Shown here in pieces: positions 18,014 to 26,771 of a DNA stretch of 64,000 nucleotides. The DNA is taken from NCBI RefSeq assembly GCF_019207025.1, contig NZ_JAEEGC010000021.1, forward strand, positions 28,666 to 92,665, written 5' to 3'. The translations under genes were made by a program, and so were the position numbers. Under the pieces are notes generated by a model, which did not search any database, was not told the origin of the DNA, and saw only the letters and a list, made by a program, of their open reading frames with translations. Source of the DNA: Clostridium thailandense (GTDB lineage: Bacteria > Bacillota > Clostridia > Clostridiales > Clostridiaceae). Numbering within the stretch: the stretch's first letter is position 1; each line of letters begins with the position of its first letter.

Positions 18014-18670
18014 CTAAACTCTTAACTTATCGTTAACAAATTTATCTAATATTTTCCATTTTACTTTATCTATATCTTTAAATTGAAAAGCTGTTTTAGC
18101 TTTTTTAGTTACTTCATCAAACTCTCTTCTAATTACTGAGCATAATATTCTTATCTCTTCGTCAATAAACAATGAGAGTACTGCGCTTTCAGAATCGTTT
18201 CCATCTTCATAAGTTATAATTTTAATTCCATTTCCACTTATATCTACTGTAAAAGTTTTTTTCATTTTTCTGTAATATGCTGCCGGCACCTCACTAATAG
18301 TTTTGTATTCTATTCCCAAAGGAAGCATACAATATTCTGCTGCCATCACAACTTGTACTCTTGGATATTTTCTTCTTTCAATTGAATTTTCTATCTCCGG
18401 AAAACTTAGGAGCACTATTTCATAAGCATCCCCTAACTTACATCCGAGCACATCTGATGAGCAAGTATGAGCTTCATTTCTACTAACCAATATAAATCTA
18501 ATTTTTTGTTTAGCTTCAATAGGCTTATACATATCTTGCCTTGTAGATATGCTAACAGCAAAACAATTCTCATATAAATTAGTAACAGTACCTTCAAAGA
18601 AATTTTTATTATTAATAACAAAGTGTATTTCCTCGCCAATTGATAAGTAGTCTTTACTTAACTTTTTCAT
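18014..18670 (-). CDS. PilZ-domain cyclic-di-GMP receptor, YcgR-like
   Basis: A 218-residue protein. I place the start at 18670 because GGAGG lies seven bases upstream; the frame is open further but would include the ribosome site. The N-terminal half resembles the YcgR/PilZN domain (about 5-95); the PilZ domain follows with RRKYPR (about 103-108) and DISGNG (about 145-150), the two motifs that bind cyclic-di-GMP. YcgR proteins brake the flagellar motor when cyclic-di-GMP is high. Its place near flagellin genes, the HD-GYP and the EAL proteins fits that role. Confidence 0.9.
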   Translation of the reverse strand: MKKLSKDYLSIGEEIHFVINNKNFFEGTVTNLYENCFAVSISTRQDMYKPIEAKQKIRFILVSRNEAHTCSSDVLGCKLGDAYEIVLLSFPEIENSIERRKYPRVQVVMAAEYCMLPLGIEYKTISEVPAAYYRKMKKTFTVDISGNGIKIITYEDGNDSESAVLSLFIDEEIRILCSVIRREFDEVTKKAKTAFQFKDIDKVKWKILDKFVNDKLRV

Positions 18671-18833
18671 ACAATTCCTCCAGAACACACATAATGAATA
18701 ACATTCTTATTACATATTTTATCATATTGTACAAAGTTTAAAAACTAAAATAAATTGAACTATGTGTATTACAGAAATAGTTATATTACGACATTTTTTC
18801 AATACCGTCCCTAGCTATTTGTCTACTAATCTT

Positions 18834-19235
18834 CTATTTTAAAATCACCTGAACAAATTCCTTTAAATCCGACAAATGATTTTCAATTATTTGTTTTACT
18901 ATTTCTAAATTTACAACTTGGTAATCATGAACTGCTATATTTCTAAAGCCTACCATAGCCTTTAAATTTTTCATAAGTTTTTTATCTATTATATCGCTGC
19001 TATAAAGCACCTCAAATGCATCTCTACTATTTTGCGGAATTCCAAGTTTTTTTTCAGAAATAATATGCATTGCTAAGTCTATAGAAGCTTCACAAGCCCG
19101 CTGTATATTTAAAATTATAGAATCTTGTTTTGTATAATTTTTTAAATTTTCAAAGTCATTTTGATACTCTTCATTTATCCTTTTCATACATCTTTCAATA
19201 ACTGATATTTTATTCAATATTACATCTTTACTCAT
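18834..19235 (-). CDS. hepT: HepT-family toxin (HEPN RNase)
   Basis: A 133-residue HEPN protein. The catalytic RX4HXY motif is present as RNIAVHDY near residue 97. In characterised MntA/HepT systems HepT is an RNase or tRNA-directed toxin whose motif tyrosine is modified with AMP by MntA. The ATG lies inside the last codons of mntA (8-base overlap), so the two are translationally coupled, with the antitoxin first. Identified by motif and partnership; target not known. Confidence 0.88.
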   Translation of the reverse strand: MSKDVILNKISVIERCMKRINEEYQNDFENLKNYTKQDSIILNIQRACEASIDLAMHIISEKKLGIPQNSRDAFEVLYSSDIIDKKLMKNLKAMVGFRNIAVHDYQVVNLEIVKQIIENHLSDLKEFVQVILK

Positions 19236-19635
19236 ATATATGTCCCCTTTGTTCTATACTCTTTAAAATTATTTCTCTTTCTTCATTTAGCAAAGCATAA
19301 TCTTTAAGTGCATACATTTCAAAATACATTCTTCTTTTATTATCCGAGCAGTATATACTTTCCCCTTTACCTATTATCTGTACTTTAAATACTGTAGAAG
19401 CATTTTTTATGTTAATTAAATCTACATCTCGTTTTAATATATCTGCCAATTCCTGAGCCAACATAAAAGTTTCATAGTCAGTAATTTTTTTATCACTCAT
19501 AAAGGCAATGTCTATATCACTATCCTCTCTAAAATTTCCATTTACACTTGAGCCAAATAGATATATCAGATATGGATTTATATTTTTAACAAGAAAATCT
19601 ACTATTTTTTGTATGTTATGCTTATCCAACTTCAT
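19228..19635 (-). CDS. mntA: MntA-family nucleotidyltransferase antitoxin
   Basis: A 135-residue minimal nucleotidyltransferase with GSx10DxD (Gly28-Ser29, Asp40, Asp42; FGSSVNGN then DSDIDIAF). It is expected to transfer AMP to HepT and neutralise it. The start is set at 19635, where GGTGGTGA lies just upstream. The frame is open to 19722, but that extension overlaps a terminator-like hairpin of the preceding gene and lacks a ribosome site. Confidence 0.85.
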   Translation of the reverse strand: MKLDKHNIQKIVDFLVKNINPYLIYLFGSSVNGNFREDSDIDIAFMSDKKITDYETFMLAQELADILKRDVDLINIKNASTVFKVQIIGKGESIYCSDNKRRMYFEMYALKDYALLNEEREIILKSIEQRGHIYE

Positions 19636-19701
19636 TTCATTCACCACCAAACTCATATTCCTTATGTTATTTATTTTACCATATTCATTTTTCTTTAAAC
19701 A

Positions 19702-19738
19702 CAAAAAGAAACTATAAAACATTAATTTTACAGTTTCT
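19702..19738 (-). terminator. Intrinsic terminator after the YjfB-like gene
   Basis: Minus-strand AGAAACTGTAAAA pairs with TTTTATAGTTTCT (one mismatch) and is followed by a short T-run. Its position supports the shorter mntA start. Confidence 0.65.
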
Positions 19739-19811
19739 AAAAAGTTGGACTCAGCTCTTATTTTTTTGACATAATATTTATTATATTAGACAAAATGCAA
19801 ACATACAAATT

Positions 19812-19988
19812 TTATGCTCTTGAATCTATATTATTTCCTAGATTAGGCAAAGCTGATTTTTCAATCATATCTTTCATATTTTGTGCATTCTCTTTATTTG
19901 TGTCCATAGCCATTTTTGTCAATGAAATACCTGCCTGCTGCATAGCATTTGCTTGACTCATTACTACTGACAATTCTGGTATATCCAT
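19812..19988 (-). CDS. YjfB-like putative motility protein (58 aa)
   Basis: A short gene that length cut-offs miss. The ATG follows AAGGAGG by seven bases and the product begins MDIPELSVVMSQANAMQQAG. The small YjfB family, annotated as putative motility proteins, has this acidic start, a Gln/Ala-rich helix and a length of about 60. It lies between the minor flagellin and the toxin-antitoxin genes, with its own downstream hairpin. A weak sigma-D-like -10 (TACGATAT) lies at 20040-20047 upstream, but the -35 is poor. Confidence 0.75.
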   Translation of the reverse strand: MDIPELSVVMSQANAMQQAGISLTKMAMDTNKENAQNMKDMIEKSALPNLGNNIDSRA

Positions 19989-20143
19989 AACAATCCTCCT
20001 TTAACTTGTTTTTTATTTTAATTTAAGTTTCCATTATAAATATCGTATATTAAATTATGATTTAAAGAGGTTTTATCAAAATTTTTCTATATTATTACAT
20101 ATAAAAATCAAGTCAAAATCTAATGCAAGAGAATCTCATTAAG

Positions 20144-21094
20144 CTAAAGTGACTTTAATAATTCTATAACGCCTTTCGCCTGCTGATTAGCTTGCGAAAA
20201 TAATGCCTGTGCACCTTGAAAGAGAATATTATATCTAGCATATTCCATCATTTCCTTTGCCATATCAGCATCTGCGATCCTTGATTCTGCTGATGTTAGA
20301 TTTTCTGCTGCATTATTCAGATAATCAGCCCTATATTCTAATGCATTCTGCTCAGCTCCTAATCTTCCTCTACAGGAAGACACCTTCTCTATAGCATCAC
20401 TGTATATTTTAATAGCATTACTAGCATTTTCAGGATTTGTTACATCTAATGCATATTCTACCACTTTATTTCCGCTTTCATTTGTAACTCCATTATTAGG
20501 TTCCTTAGAATCTGCCTTGGCAAATTTAGCTGTTATACTTCCATCCTTAGAAACAACACTTCCTCCAGAGTCTCCACTTATTCCAAGTGCTCTTGCTCTC
20601 ATATCCTCCAGTTCAATGCCCACCATCTGACCACTACTTGCTCCTACCTGTATCTTAAGTTCATTTGTATTTTTACCATTACCATTTAAAAGTTTTATAG
20701 TGTTAAATTCAGTATTGTTTCCTATGTCATTAATTTCAGATGTCAATTGGTTAATCTCTTGCTGTATACTATTACGATCTGTATCATTTAATGTACCATT
20801 AGAGGCTTGAGTTGCCAATGCTTTCATTCTTTGAAGAATTGAATGACTTTCGTTTAATGCTCCATCCGCAACCTGTATAACAGAAATAGCATCCTGAACA
20901 TTTCTTGACGCCTGCTCCAATCCTCTAATTTGTCCTTTCATTCTCTCTGAAATCGCTAAACCTGCTGGATCATCTGCTGCACTATTTATTCTCAAACCCG
21001 AGGAAAGTCTCTGCATAACCTTGCCAAGCATATTCATATTTTTTGTCATGTAATTACATGCAATCATTGCATTAATATTATGGTTGATTATCAT
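20144..21094 (-). CDS. fliC: Flagellin, minor short form
   Basis: A 316-residue flagellin. The N-terminal D0/D1 region ([50 protein letters not shown]) and the C-terminal region (SAESRIADADMAKEMMEYAR, FSQANQQAKGVIELL) are conserved; the middle (about 145-230) is short. Residue 13 is Cys and the first helix is unusual (MIACNYMTKNMNML), unlike the large flagellin. No sigma-D promoter and no CsrA hairpin are seen upstream; the AAGGA of its ribosome site is the only CsrA-like motif. It may be a minor or differently regulated filament subunit. Confidence 0.94.
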   Translation of the reverse strand: MIINHNINAMIACNYMTKNMNMLGKVMQRLSSGLRINSAADDPAGLAISERMKGQIRGLEQASRNVQDAISVIQVADGALNESHSILQRMKALATQASNGTLNDTDRNSIQQEINQLTSEINDIGNNTEFNTIKLLNGNGKNTNELKIQVGASSGQMVGIELEDMRARALGISGDSGGSVVSKDGSITAKFAKADSKEPNNGVTNESGNKVVEYALDVTNPENASNAIKIYSDAIEKVSSCRGRLGAEQNALEYRADYLNNAAENLTSAESRIADADMAKEMMEYARYNILFQGAQALFSQANQQAKGVIELLKSL

Positions 21095-21256
21095 ATAACC
21101 ACTTCCTTTTATATAAGCAAACTTAGTTTCTAAAAACCTTTTTCATTTAACAAAATTTTATTACTTTAAATTACTATGTAATTAATTTTTTCATTACTAG
21201 TTATATTTTACCACAATTAAGCATGTAAAATCCATTTTTATAATTAATCTTTTTTG

Positions 21257-21502
21257 TTATTCATGCCTGCTTTCTTCATCTAATGCATTAACCTGCATCT
21301 CCAACCATTTTATTTTCTTATTCAAATCATTTCTTTCCTCTGCAGAAATGTTCTTTGCGGATTTCTGTGCTACATCTCTCATTTGATAAAGTTTTTTTTC
21401 CATTATATCAAGCATACGTAACCTGTATTTCACCCACTCTAATTCTGCTTGGAGCTTTTCTTCTAATTCTTCTTTAGTCATGTGATTTTCATTTTCATCC
21501 AT
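21257..21502 (-). CDS. Small coiled-coil hypothetical protein (81 aa)
   Basis: Unrecognised 81-residue charged helical protein starting MDENENHMTKEELEEKL. The start at 21502 is chosen because GAGGGGAA lies just upstream; the frame is open to 21544. A coiled coil spans most of its length, with about 25 percent Glu/Asp. It lies upstream of the minor flagellin on the same strand, 162 bases away, so a flagellar chaperone-like or structural role is conceivable but not shown. Confidence 0.65.
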   Translation of the reverse strand: MDENENHMTKEELEEKLQAELEWVKYRLRMLDIMEKKLYQMRDVAQKSAKNISAEERNDLNKKIKWLEMQVNALDEESRHE

Positions 21503-21608
21503 TATAATTCCCCTCATTCTCTCTATTACTAGATATTTTATCATATTAGTACTTCTAATTTAAATAATTATTTTCATCTATATTGCTTCCTAATATCATT
21601 TATAAATA

Positions 21609-21635
21609 TAAAGTTTTTTTAAACTTTATCGATAA
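21609..21635 (+). promoter_or_regulatory. Sigma-D promoter of the 412-residue protein gene
   Basis: Plus-strand TAAA and ATCGATAA are separated by exactly 15 bases, 101 bases before the ATG at 21737. It matches the pattern seen on the minus strand before fapA, flgM, fliS, the large flagellin and rmlB. Confidence 0.65.
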
Positions 21636-21736
21636 AAACATTGAGATAATTATTCCAAATTAGTAATAATATTGTTTTTACTATAGTGCACTGAAAAGCA
21701 TTTTTTATCATATTTTAGATAAACAGGAGGTTAACT

Positions 21737-22975
21737 ATGAATTTAAATATATCTCAAAGTGAAGCTATTAACTTCTATGATGGATCTAATACAGATTATT
21801 ATATAAAAAGAACACCATCAGTAAAAACATCTATAGATTTACCATTAAGTACAGTTAGTAACCTGTCACAAGATAGTATTGAAATATCTAATGACGCAAG
21901 ATCTCAATGTAATTATATTACAGAATTTAAAACTGCAACTACAGTTACAAATCATACCCCCACTTTAGAAAATATCACAACAAGCAGTAATACTTTTATC
22001 TCTAGTGATTCTATAGATCCTGAATTTATTAAAAATTATTCTTTAAAGTATGTAGAAATTAGAAAAGAAATTTTAGAAAATTCTTCTCAGGATGAAGCTG
22101 CTAAAAAAATAAATCTTTTAGATACTGCCTATAATGATGCTATTAATAGTGCAGCAGGAAGTCTTGCTAGTGATTTTCAAAATTTTTTTGATTATGCATC
22201 TAACGAATGGAGTTATAATAATTCAGAAGGCGAAATCAATAAGTTTGATGTTGACGCGTTCAAAAATAACATACTCTCTCTAGCGAATGAAGCTTTTTCT
22301 GTAGTTAAACAAGCCTTTAATGATAATAATTTTGATAACTTACAATCAAAATTAGAAAATAAACTTTCAAATATACAATCAGGTACAACTATAGAAAGTA
22401 TGAATTATACTGATATAAAAGAAGTTGATAACTTTTTGAAGAATCTACCTAAACTAAAAAATCATGTTAAGGAATATTTTGATGATGGTACTTATAGACC
22501 TGTATCTGGTAACTGGACTACAAGTGATGCAGTAAATGCTATAAATCTGGAATATACTATGGCTAAAAACTTTCTTAACTCAGGAGGAGCCTATGATTCC
22601 GTCAAAAAAACTGTATATAATACTACTTTAAAAAACATCTCTTCCTATCATAAACGTTTCGCCTTTGATTATCAATCGGACCAAAATCAAGATCAAATAA
22701 ACAAAGATAGAAACAATTACAAATTATTAAAAGAGCAATATGAAAATTTTGAAAAAAAGTTAGATGCAGCTAAAAAGCAAAATAATATGAAGATGGTATT
22801 AACATACCTTGAGATACTTAACGGTCTTAAGACCCAGCTAGCAGAAGCAACTGCTAAGTTAAAAGACGATACAGAAGCTCAAAATAAGTTATCCAAAAAT
22901 CCAAACAATGTTGTAGAAACTGAGGCTTATAAAGATATAAGCAATGGTGAGATTTTTAATGAAAATCAAGATTAA
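21737..22975 (+). CDS. Unknown 412-residue protein in the flagellar regulon
   Basis: Not recognised. The ATG follows CAGGAGG. The N-terminal 110 residues are Ser/Thr/Asn-rich and contain QDSIEISNDARSQ, resembling the DSIEISSLGKS motif of FlgM in this window and similar motifs in other flagellar proteins. About 110-290 are mixed helical; about 300-395 form a long Lys/Gln-rich coiled coil. No signal peptide or transmembrane segment. It is the only plus-strand gene of the flagellar region and has its own sigma-D-type promoter, so it is plausibly a flagellar or chemotaxis-related protein. Function unknown. Confidence 0.8.
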   Translation: MNLNISQSEAINFYDGSNTDYYIKRTPSVKTSIDLPLSTVSNLSQDSIEISNDARSQCNYITEFKTATTVTNHTPTLENITTSSNTFISSDSIDPEFIKNYSLKYVEIRKEILENSSQDEAAKKINLLDTAYNDAINSAAGSLASDFQNFFDYASNEWSYNNSEGEINKFDVDAFKNNILSLANEAFSVVKQAFNDNNFDNLQSKLENKLSNIQSGTTIESMNYTDIKEVDNFLKNLPKLKNHVKEYFDDGTYRPVSGNWTTSDAVNAINLEYTMAKNFLNSGGAYDSVKKTVYNTTLKNISSYHKRFAFDYQSDQNQDQINKDRNNYKLLKEQYENFEKKLDAAKKQNNMKMVLTYLEILNGLKTQLAEATAKLKDDTEAQNKLSKNPNNVVETEAYKDISNGEIFNENQD

Positions 22976-22976
22976 A

Positions 22977-23008
22977 CTTATAGGGTTTCAAAATAGAAAC
23001 CCTATAAG
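22977..23008. terminator. Bidirectional hairpin between convergent genes
   Basis: CTTATAGGGTTTC and GAAACCCTATAAG form a perfect 13-bp stem with a 6-base loop, two bases after one stop codon and eight before the other. T-runs are weak on both sides, but the position is diagnostic of a shared terminator. Confidence 0.75.
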
Positions 23009-23015
23009 AATCTAA

Positions 23016-24092
23016 TTAGTTTAATTGTGACTTAATTCTTTTTAAGGCTGGTCCATATTCTCCGCACATTCTATAATAATCTAAAGCCTGTTCTTTGAAT
23101 CCAAGCACATCATATATAACACCTATGTTGTAATAAGCTAAAAAACTTGTAATACCTTCTACCTTTCCATGAGGAAACTTAGTACAACATAAAAATTTCT
23201 CAATAGCCTTATCAAACATTGCATTATTCATATATACTAGCGCTATAAGGAAATGAAAATCGGGGCTATTATCATATATATATGCAACATTTTCAAGTAC
23301 AAGAGCATCTGAATATCTTCCACTATTAATTAAGGAGTATCCATAGGTCTCCACAAGATCTGATACATATTCCAAGTAGTAATTCAAATCAAAATCTAAT
23401 GACTTTTCAAAGTATAGAGAAGATGTTTTGTAGTCTTTAAGCATATAGTATGATTTTCCCAACTGATAATATAGATATGGATCCTCCGAATTTAAACTTA
23501 AGGCAGATTTTAGCATATCAATATTTCTTTTAATTTTTTTCGTTCTGCCTAATACTTCTTTTGTATACCCTACATGCTCTGCTGTTATATCCAAACACTC
23601 AGTTTCATATTCCTTACCATCTTTAGCTATTATCTGTTCATGTATTATTCCTTCATAACAAAAATAATTCTTGTTAAAAAGCCTATTAACCCATTCTGTA
23701 TATTTTTTGGTTTCAAAAGAATCTTCCATTATGTTTATTCTTTTTATTCTGCCTACCTTATTTTCATTTGATGGATTATTTATAAACTCATCTACAGTAT
23801 ATCTGAAAAAGTCGTTAACAAATTCATCTGCATCTAGAATAAGTACCCATTCACTTGAAGCTTTTGATATAGAGTAGTTTCTGGCTTTTGAAAAGTCGTT
23901 ACACCACTGAAAATCGTATATTTTATCTGTAAATTCTGATGCTATCTTTCTTGTGTTGTCTGTAGAGCCTGTATCTACTATTATTATTTCGTCTACAAAA
24001 GAATGTATTTTTGATAAACAGCTCTCTAGATTCTTTTCTTCGTTTTTAACTATCATACATAAAGTTATCATGTTTTTTTTACTAGTTTCCAT
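23016..24092 (-). CDS. Glycosyltransferase family 2 with TPR domain
   Basis: A 358-residue soluble protein. About 7-230 form a GT-A fold with LCMIVKNEEKNLESCL, IIIVDTGSTDNT and the DxD segment LILDADEF; about 190-345 hold TPR helices (YYQLGKSYYMLKDY, HFLIALVYMNNAMFDKAIEKF). This architecture is shared with SunS-type and flagellin glycosyltransferases (for example GmaR of Listeria), which add sugars to protein. It is the last gene of a probable rmlB-rmlA-unknown-GT unit. Flagellin is the likely acceptor (inference). Confidence 0.88.
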   Translation of the reverse strand: METSKKNMITLCMIVKNEEKNLESCLSKIHSFVDEIIIVDTGSTDNTRKIASEFTDKIYDFQWCNDFSKARNYSISKASSEWVLILDADEFVNDFFRYTVDEFINNPSNENKVGRIKRINIMEDSFETKKYTEWVNRLFNKNYFCYEGIIHEQIIAKDGKEYETECLDITAEHVGYTKEVLGRTKKIKRNIDMLKSALSLNSEDPYLYYQLGKSYYMLKDYKTSSLYFEKSLDFDLNYYLEYVSDLVETYGYSLINSGRYSDALVLENVAYIYDNSPDFHFLIALVYMNNAMFDKAIEKFLCCTKFPHGKVEGITSFLAYYNIGVIYDVLGFKEQALDYYRMCGEYGPALKRIKSQLN

Positions 24093-24128
24093 GCTTGCTA
24101 TTTGCTCCTTACGTACTTTTAAAACCTA

Positions 24129-24623
24129 TTACAAAGCACTTAACTTGTTTCTCCAATTTTCGTATTCTTTTTCTATAGAGAAATTTATTATTTTTTCTGC
24201 TTTATCCATTTTTAATTCTTCAAGTGATGTTTTTAATTCTTTAAAATTTTCTTTTAATTTTTCAGTGTATTCTATTAGGTTACTTGTATTTTCACTTTTA
24301 TTTAAAGCATTTTCTATACTTTCTAAAGCTATTATGGAATCATCCGTTAAACTTTTTAATTCTTGAAGCTTATCTTTACTATTTACATTATTCTTTATAT
24401 ATTCAATAGCTTCACCTAAAGTATTTGAAAGTTTTAATATATGTTCTTTTACATCTGAATTTTTCATTAAATTTTTATTATCAGCTTGGATTGATTTATT
24501 ATAAAATATATATTTTATATCTTGAATAAAATTTTTTGCATTGACAGCTATTGATGTTAAAAAAAATACAATGCTAATTATAACAGCTATTTTTTGTTTT
24601 CTAAAAATTTTTTTCATAAACAT
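24129..24623 (-). CDS. Membrane-anchored coiled-coil protein (164 aa)
   Basis: Unrecognised. A basic start (MFMKKIFRKQK) and a hydrophobic segment (about 12-29) form either an uncleaved anchor or a signal peptide; the rest (about 45-160) is an Asn/Lys/Glu-rich helical coiled coil. Its tail resembles in composition the coiled-coil C-terminus of the 451-residue methyltransferase in this island. It sits between rmlA and the GT2-TPR gene. Function unknown. Confidence 0.65.
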   Translation of the reverse strand: MFMKKIFRKQKIAVIISIVFFLTSIAVNAKNFIQDIKYIFYNKSIQADNKNLMKNSDVKEHILKLSNTLGEAIEYIKNNVNSKDKLQELKSLTDDSIIALESIENALNKSENTSNLIEYTEKLKENFKELKTSLEELKMDKAEKIINFSIEKEYENWRNKLSAL

Positions 24624-24692
24624 TCTATTGTTACCTTAAGCTTAAATCCTATTACATTCTATTTCAAAACCTCAAATCATAAACTACATTCA

Positions 24693-25553
24693 TTATACAA
24701 TAGTCATTAAATATCTCCCATATTCCGTCGTCATTAAAGGCTGTGCTAGTAAATGTAGTTGCTCTTTCCCTATAAATCCCTTCCTATAAGCTATTTCTTC
24801 TATGCAAGCAATATATAATCCTTGCCTTTTTTGAACTGCCTGTACAAAATTATTAGCTTCAAGCAAAGAATCATGAGTTCCTGTATCAAGCCATGCAAAT
24901 CCTCTTCCTAATACTCTTACATTAAGCTTTTCACGTTCTAAGTAAATTTTATTTATATCTGTAATCTCAAGTTCTCCTCTATTAGAAGGATTTATACTTT
25001 TAGCTATTTCTATAACTGAGTTATCATAAAAATATAATCCTGGAACAGCATAATGAGACTTTGGATCTTTTGGTTTTTCTTCAAGAGAGATAACCTTCCC
25101 TTTTTCATCAAATTCAACTATACCATAAGCTGATGGATTATTTACATAATACGCAAAAATACAAGCTCCATCTTCAATTTTTGCTGCTTCTTCAAGGGCA
25201 GGAGTGAATCCTTGCCCATAGAATAAATTATCTCCTAAAACTAAACATACATGCTCATCTTTTATGAACTCTTCTCCTATTATAAATGCTTCGGCTATAC
25301 CTAATGGTTTTTGTTGAGCTTTATATGAAAATTTCATTCCTAACTGACTTCCATCTCCCAAGAGTTCTTCAAAAAAAGTTAAATCTCTTTCTGTAGAAAT
25401 TATCAAAACCTCTCTTATCCCTCCAAGCATGAGCGCTGATAAAGGGTAATATATCATGGGCTTATCATATACTGGTATTATTTGCTTACTTATTGCTTTG
25501 GTGCTGGGATAAAGTCTTGTACCCTTCCCGCCTGCTAATATTATACCTTTCAT
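24693..25553 (-). CDS. rfbA: Glucose-1-phosphate thymidylyltransferase
   Basis: A 286-residue nucleotidyltransferase (RmlA), which makes dTDP-glucose from dTTP and glucose-1-phosphate. The start [18 protein letters not shown] contains the GxGTR nucleotide-binding loop; [51 protein letters not shown] and [10 protein letters not shown] are all present. Length and motifs match bacterial RmlA. It starts 14 bases after rmlB ends, in the same operon. Confidence 0.96.
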   Translation of the reverse strand: MKGIILAGGKGTRLYPSTKAISKQIIPVYDKPMIYYPLSALMLGGIREVLIISTERDLTFFEELLGDGSQLGMKFSYKAQQKPLGIAEAFIIGEEFIKDEHVCLVLGDNLFYGQGFTPALEEAAKIEDGACIFAYYVNNPSAYGIVEFDEKGKVISLEEKPKDPKSHYAVPGLYFYDNSVIEIAKSINPSNRGELEITDINKIYLEREKLNVRVLGRGFAWLDTGTHDSLLEANNFVQAVQKRQGLYIACIEEIAYRKGFIGKEQLHLLAQPLMTTEYGRYLMTIV

Positions 25554-25567
25554 TTAGTACGCAACTC

Positions 25568-26620
25568 CTATCTTCCATAGAACTTTTTATAGTAATTCAT
25601 ATAATCACCATTTACTATTTTGCCAAGCCAATCTTTATTATTTAAATACCATTCTATTGTTCTTAACATCCCATCATTAAAATTTACTGATGGATTGAAT
25701 CTTAGTTCCTCTCTTATTTTTGTTGAATCTATAGCATATCTTCTGTCATGACCTTTTCTATCCTCTACATATCTTATTAAAGCTTCTTCTACATCCAACC
25801 CTTTATGTTTTAAAGCATAAATTATATATTTTACTATTTCGATATTTTGCTTTTCATTATTTCCTCCAATATTATAAATCTCTCCAACTGCCCCTTCGTT
25901 TATAACCAAATCTATTGCTGCACAATGATCTTCAACATAAAGCCAGTCCCTAACATTTTTTCCATCACCATATATGGGTATATCTCTATTTTTTATACAA
26001 TTATTAATAATTAAAGGAATAAGTTTCTCTGGAAACTGATACGGTCCATAATTATTAGAACATCTAGTTATATTTATTGGCATTCTATAAGTATCATAAT
26101 AAGCCTTTACTATTAAATCGGCTGAAGCTTTACTTGAAGAATATGGACTATGCGGATCGATAAGAGTCTTCTCCGTAAAATATCCATCTTCCCCTAAAGA
26201 ACCATAAACTTCATCTGTGGATATTTGAATATATTTTTTCCCTTCTTTAAACCCATTCTTCATTTTCCAATATTTCTTAGCAATCTCAATGAGAACTTGT
26301 GTTCCTAAAATATTAGTTTTTACAAAAATTGAGGGATCTTCTATGCTTCTATCTACATGAGACTCCGCCGCAAAATTAACTACATACTCTATATCATAAG
26401 TTTTAAATATTTTACTTAAATTTTCTGCATCGCAGATATCCCCCTTAATAAATTTATAATTATTTAAATTCTCTATATTCTTTAAGTTGTTTAGGTTTCC
26501 TGCATATGTCAGATTATCAATATTTATAATAAAAATTTCTTCTTTATATTTATTAAACATGTAATGTATGAAGTTTGAGCCTATAAAACCAGCTCCACCT
26601 GTTATTAAATATGTTTTCAT
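25568..26620 (-). CDS. rfbB: dTDP-glucose 4,6-dehydratase
   Basis: A 350-residue short-chain dehydrogenase-type enzyme (RmlB), which converts dTDP-glucose to dTDP-4-keto-6-deoxyglucose. Visible features are the Rossmann motif GGAGFIGSNF (about 7-16), NFAAESHVDRSI, STDEVYGSLG with the catalytic Thr-Asp-Glu, and YSSSKASAD. Its product is the substrate for the WecE-type aminotransferase encoded in the same island. The gene is preceded by a sigma-D-type promoter and TAGGAG ribosome site. Confidence 0.96.
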   Translation of the reverse strand: MKTYLITGGAGFIGSNFIHYMFNKYKEEIFIINIDNLTYAGNLNNLKNIENLNNYKFIKGDICDAENLSKIFKTYDIEYVVNFAAESHVDRSIEDPSIFVKTNILGTQVLIEIAKKYWKMKNGFKEGKKYIQISTDEVYGSLGEDGYFTEKTLIDPHSPYSSSKASADLIVKAYYDTYRMPINITRCSNNYGPYQFPEKLIPLIINNCIKNRDIPIYGDGKNVRDWLYVEDHCAAIDLVINEGAVGEIYNIGGNNEKQNIEIVKYIIYALKHKGLDVEEALIRYVEDRKGHDRRYAIDSTKIREELRFNPSVNFNDGMLRTIEWYLNNKDWLGKIVNGDYMNYYKKFYGR

Positions 26621-26653
26621 ATCTATCTACTCCTAATTTTAGTATTATTCTAT

Positions 26654-26680
26654 TTATCGTAAAAAATCAAAAAAAATTTA
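26654..26680 (-). promoter_or_regulatory. Sigma-D promoter of the rmlB-rmlA operon
   Basis: Minus-strand TAAA and TACGATAA with exactly 15 bases between them, identical in both boxes to the sites before the large flagellin and fliS. The -10 lies 33 bases before the rmlB ATG. The T-rich spacer also serves as the T-run of the upstream terminator. Confidence 0.75.
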
Positions 26681-26703
26681 GGAACAAAAATTTTTGTTCC
26701 TAA
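26668..26703 (-). terminator. Terminator after the methyltransferase gene
   Basis: A perfect palindrome TTAGGAACAAAAA/TTTTTGTTCCTAA at 26678-26703, followed on the minus strand by an eight-T run. It separates the glycosyltransferase operon from rmlB. Confidence 0.88.
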
Positions 26704-26771
26704 CCTATAATTACATTGTTTCTTGTCATTAATATTAGCCTCATTAATAAGTATCCACTATTAAATAACTT

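Noticed and set aside
21095..21256. Sigma-D promoter before the minor flagellin
   Set aside because: No NNCGATAA with TAAA at 15 bases was found; only AT-rich sequence.
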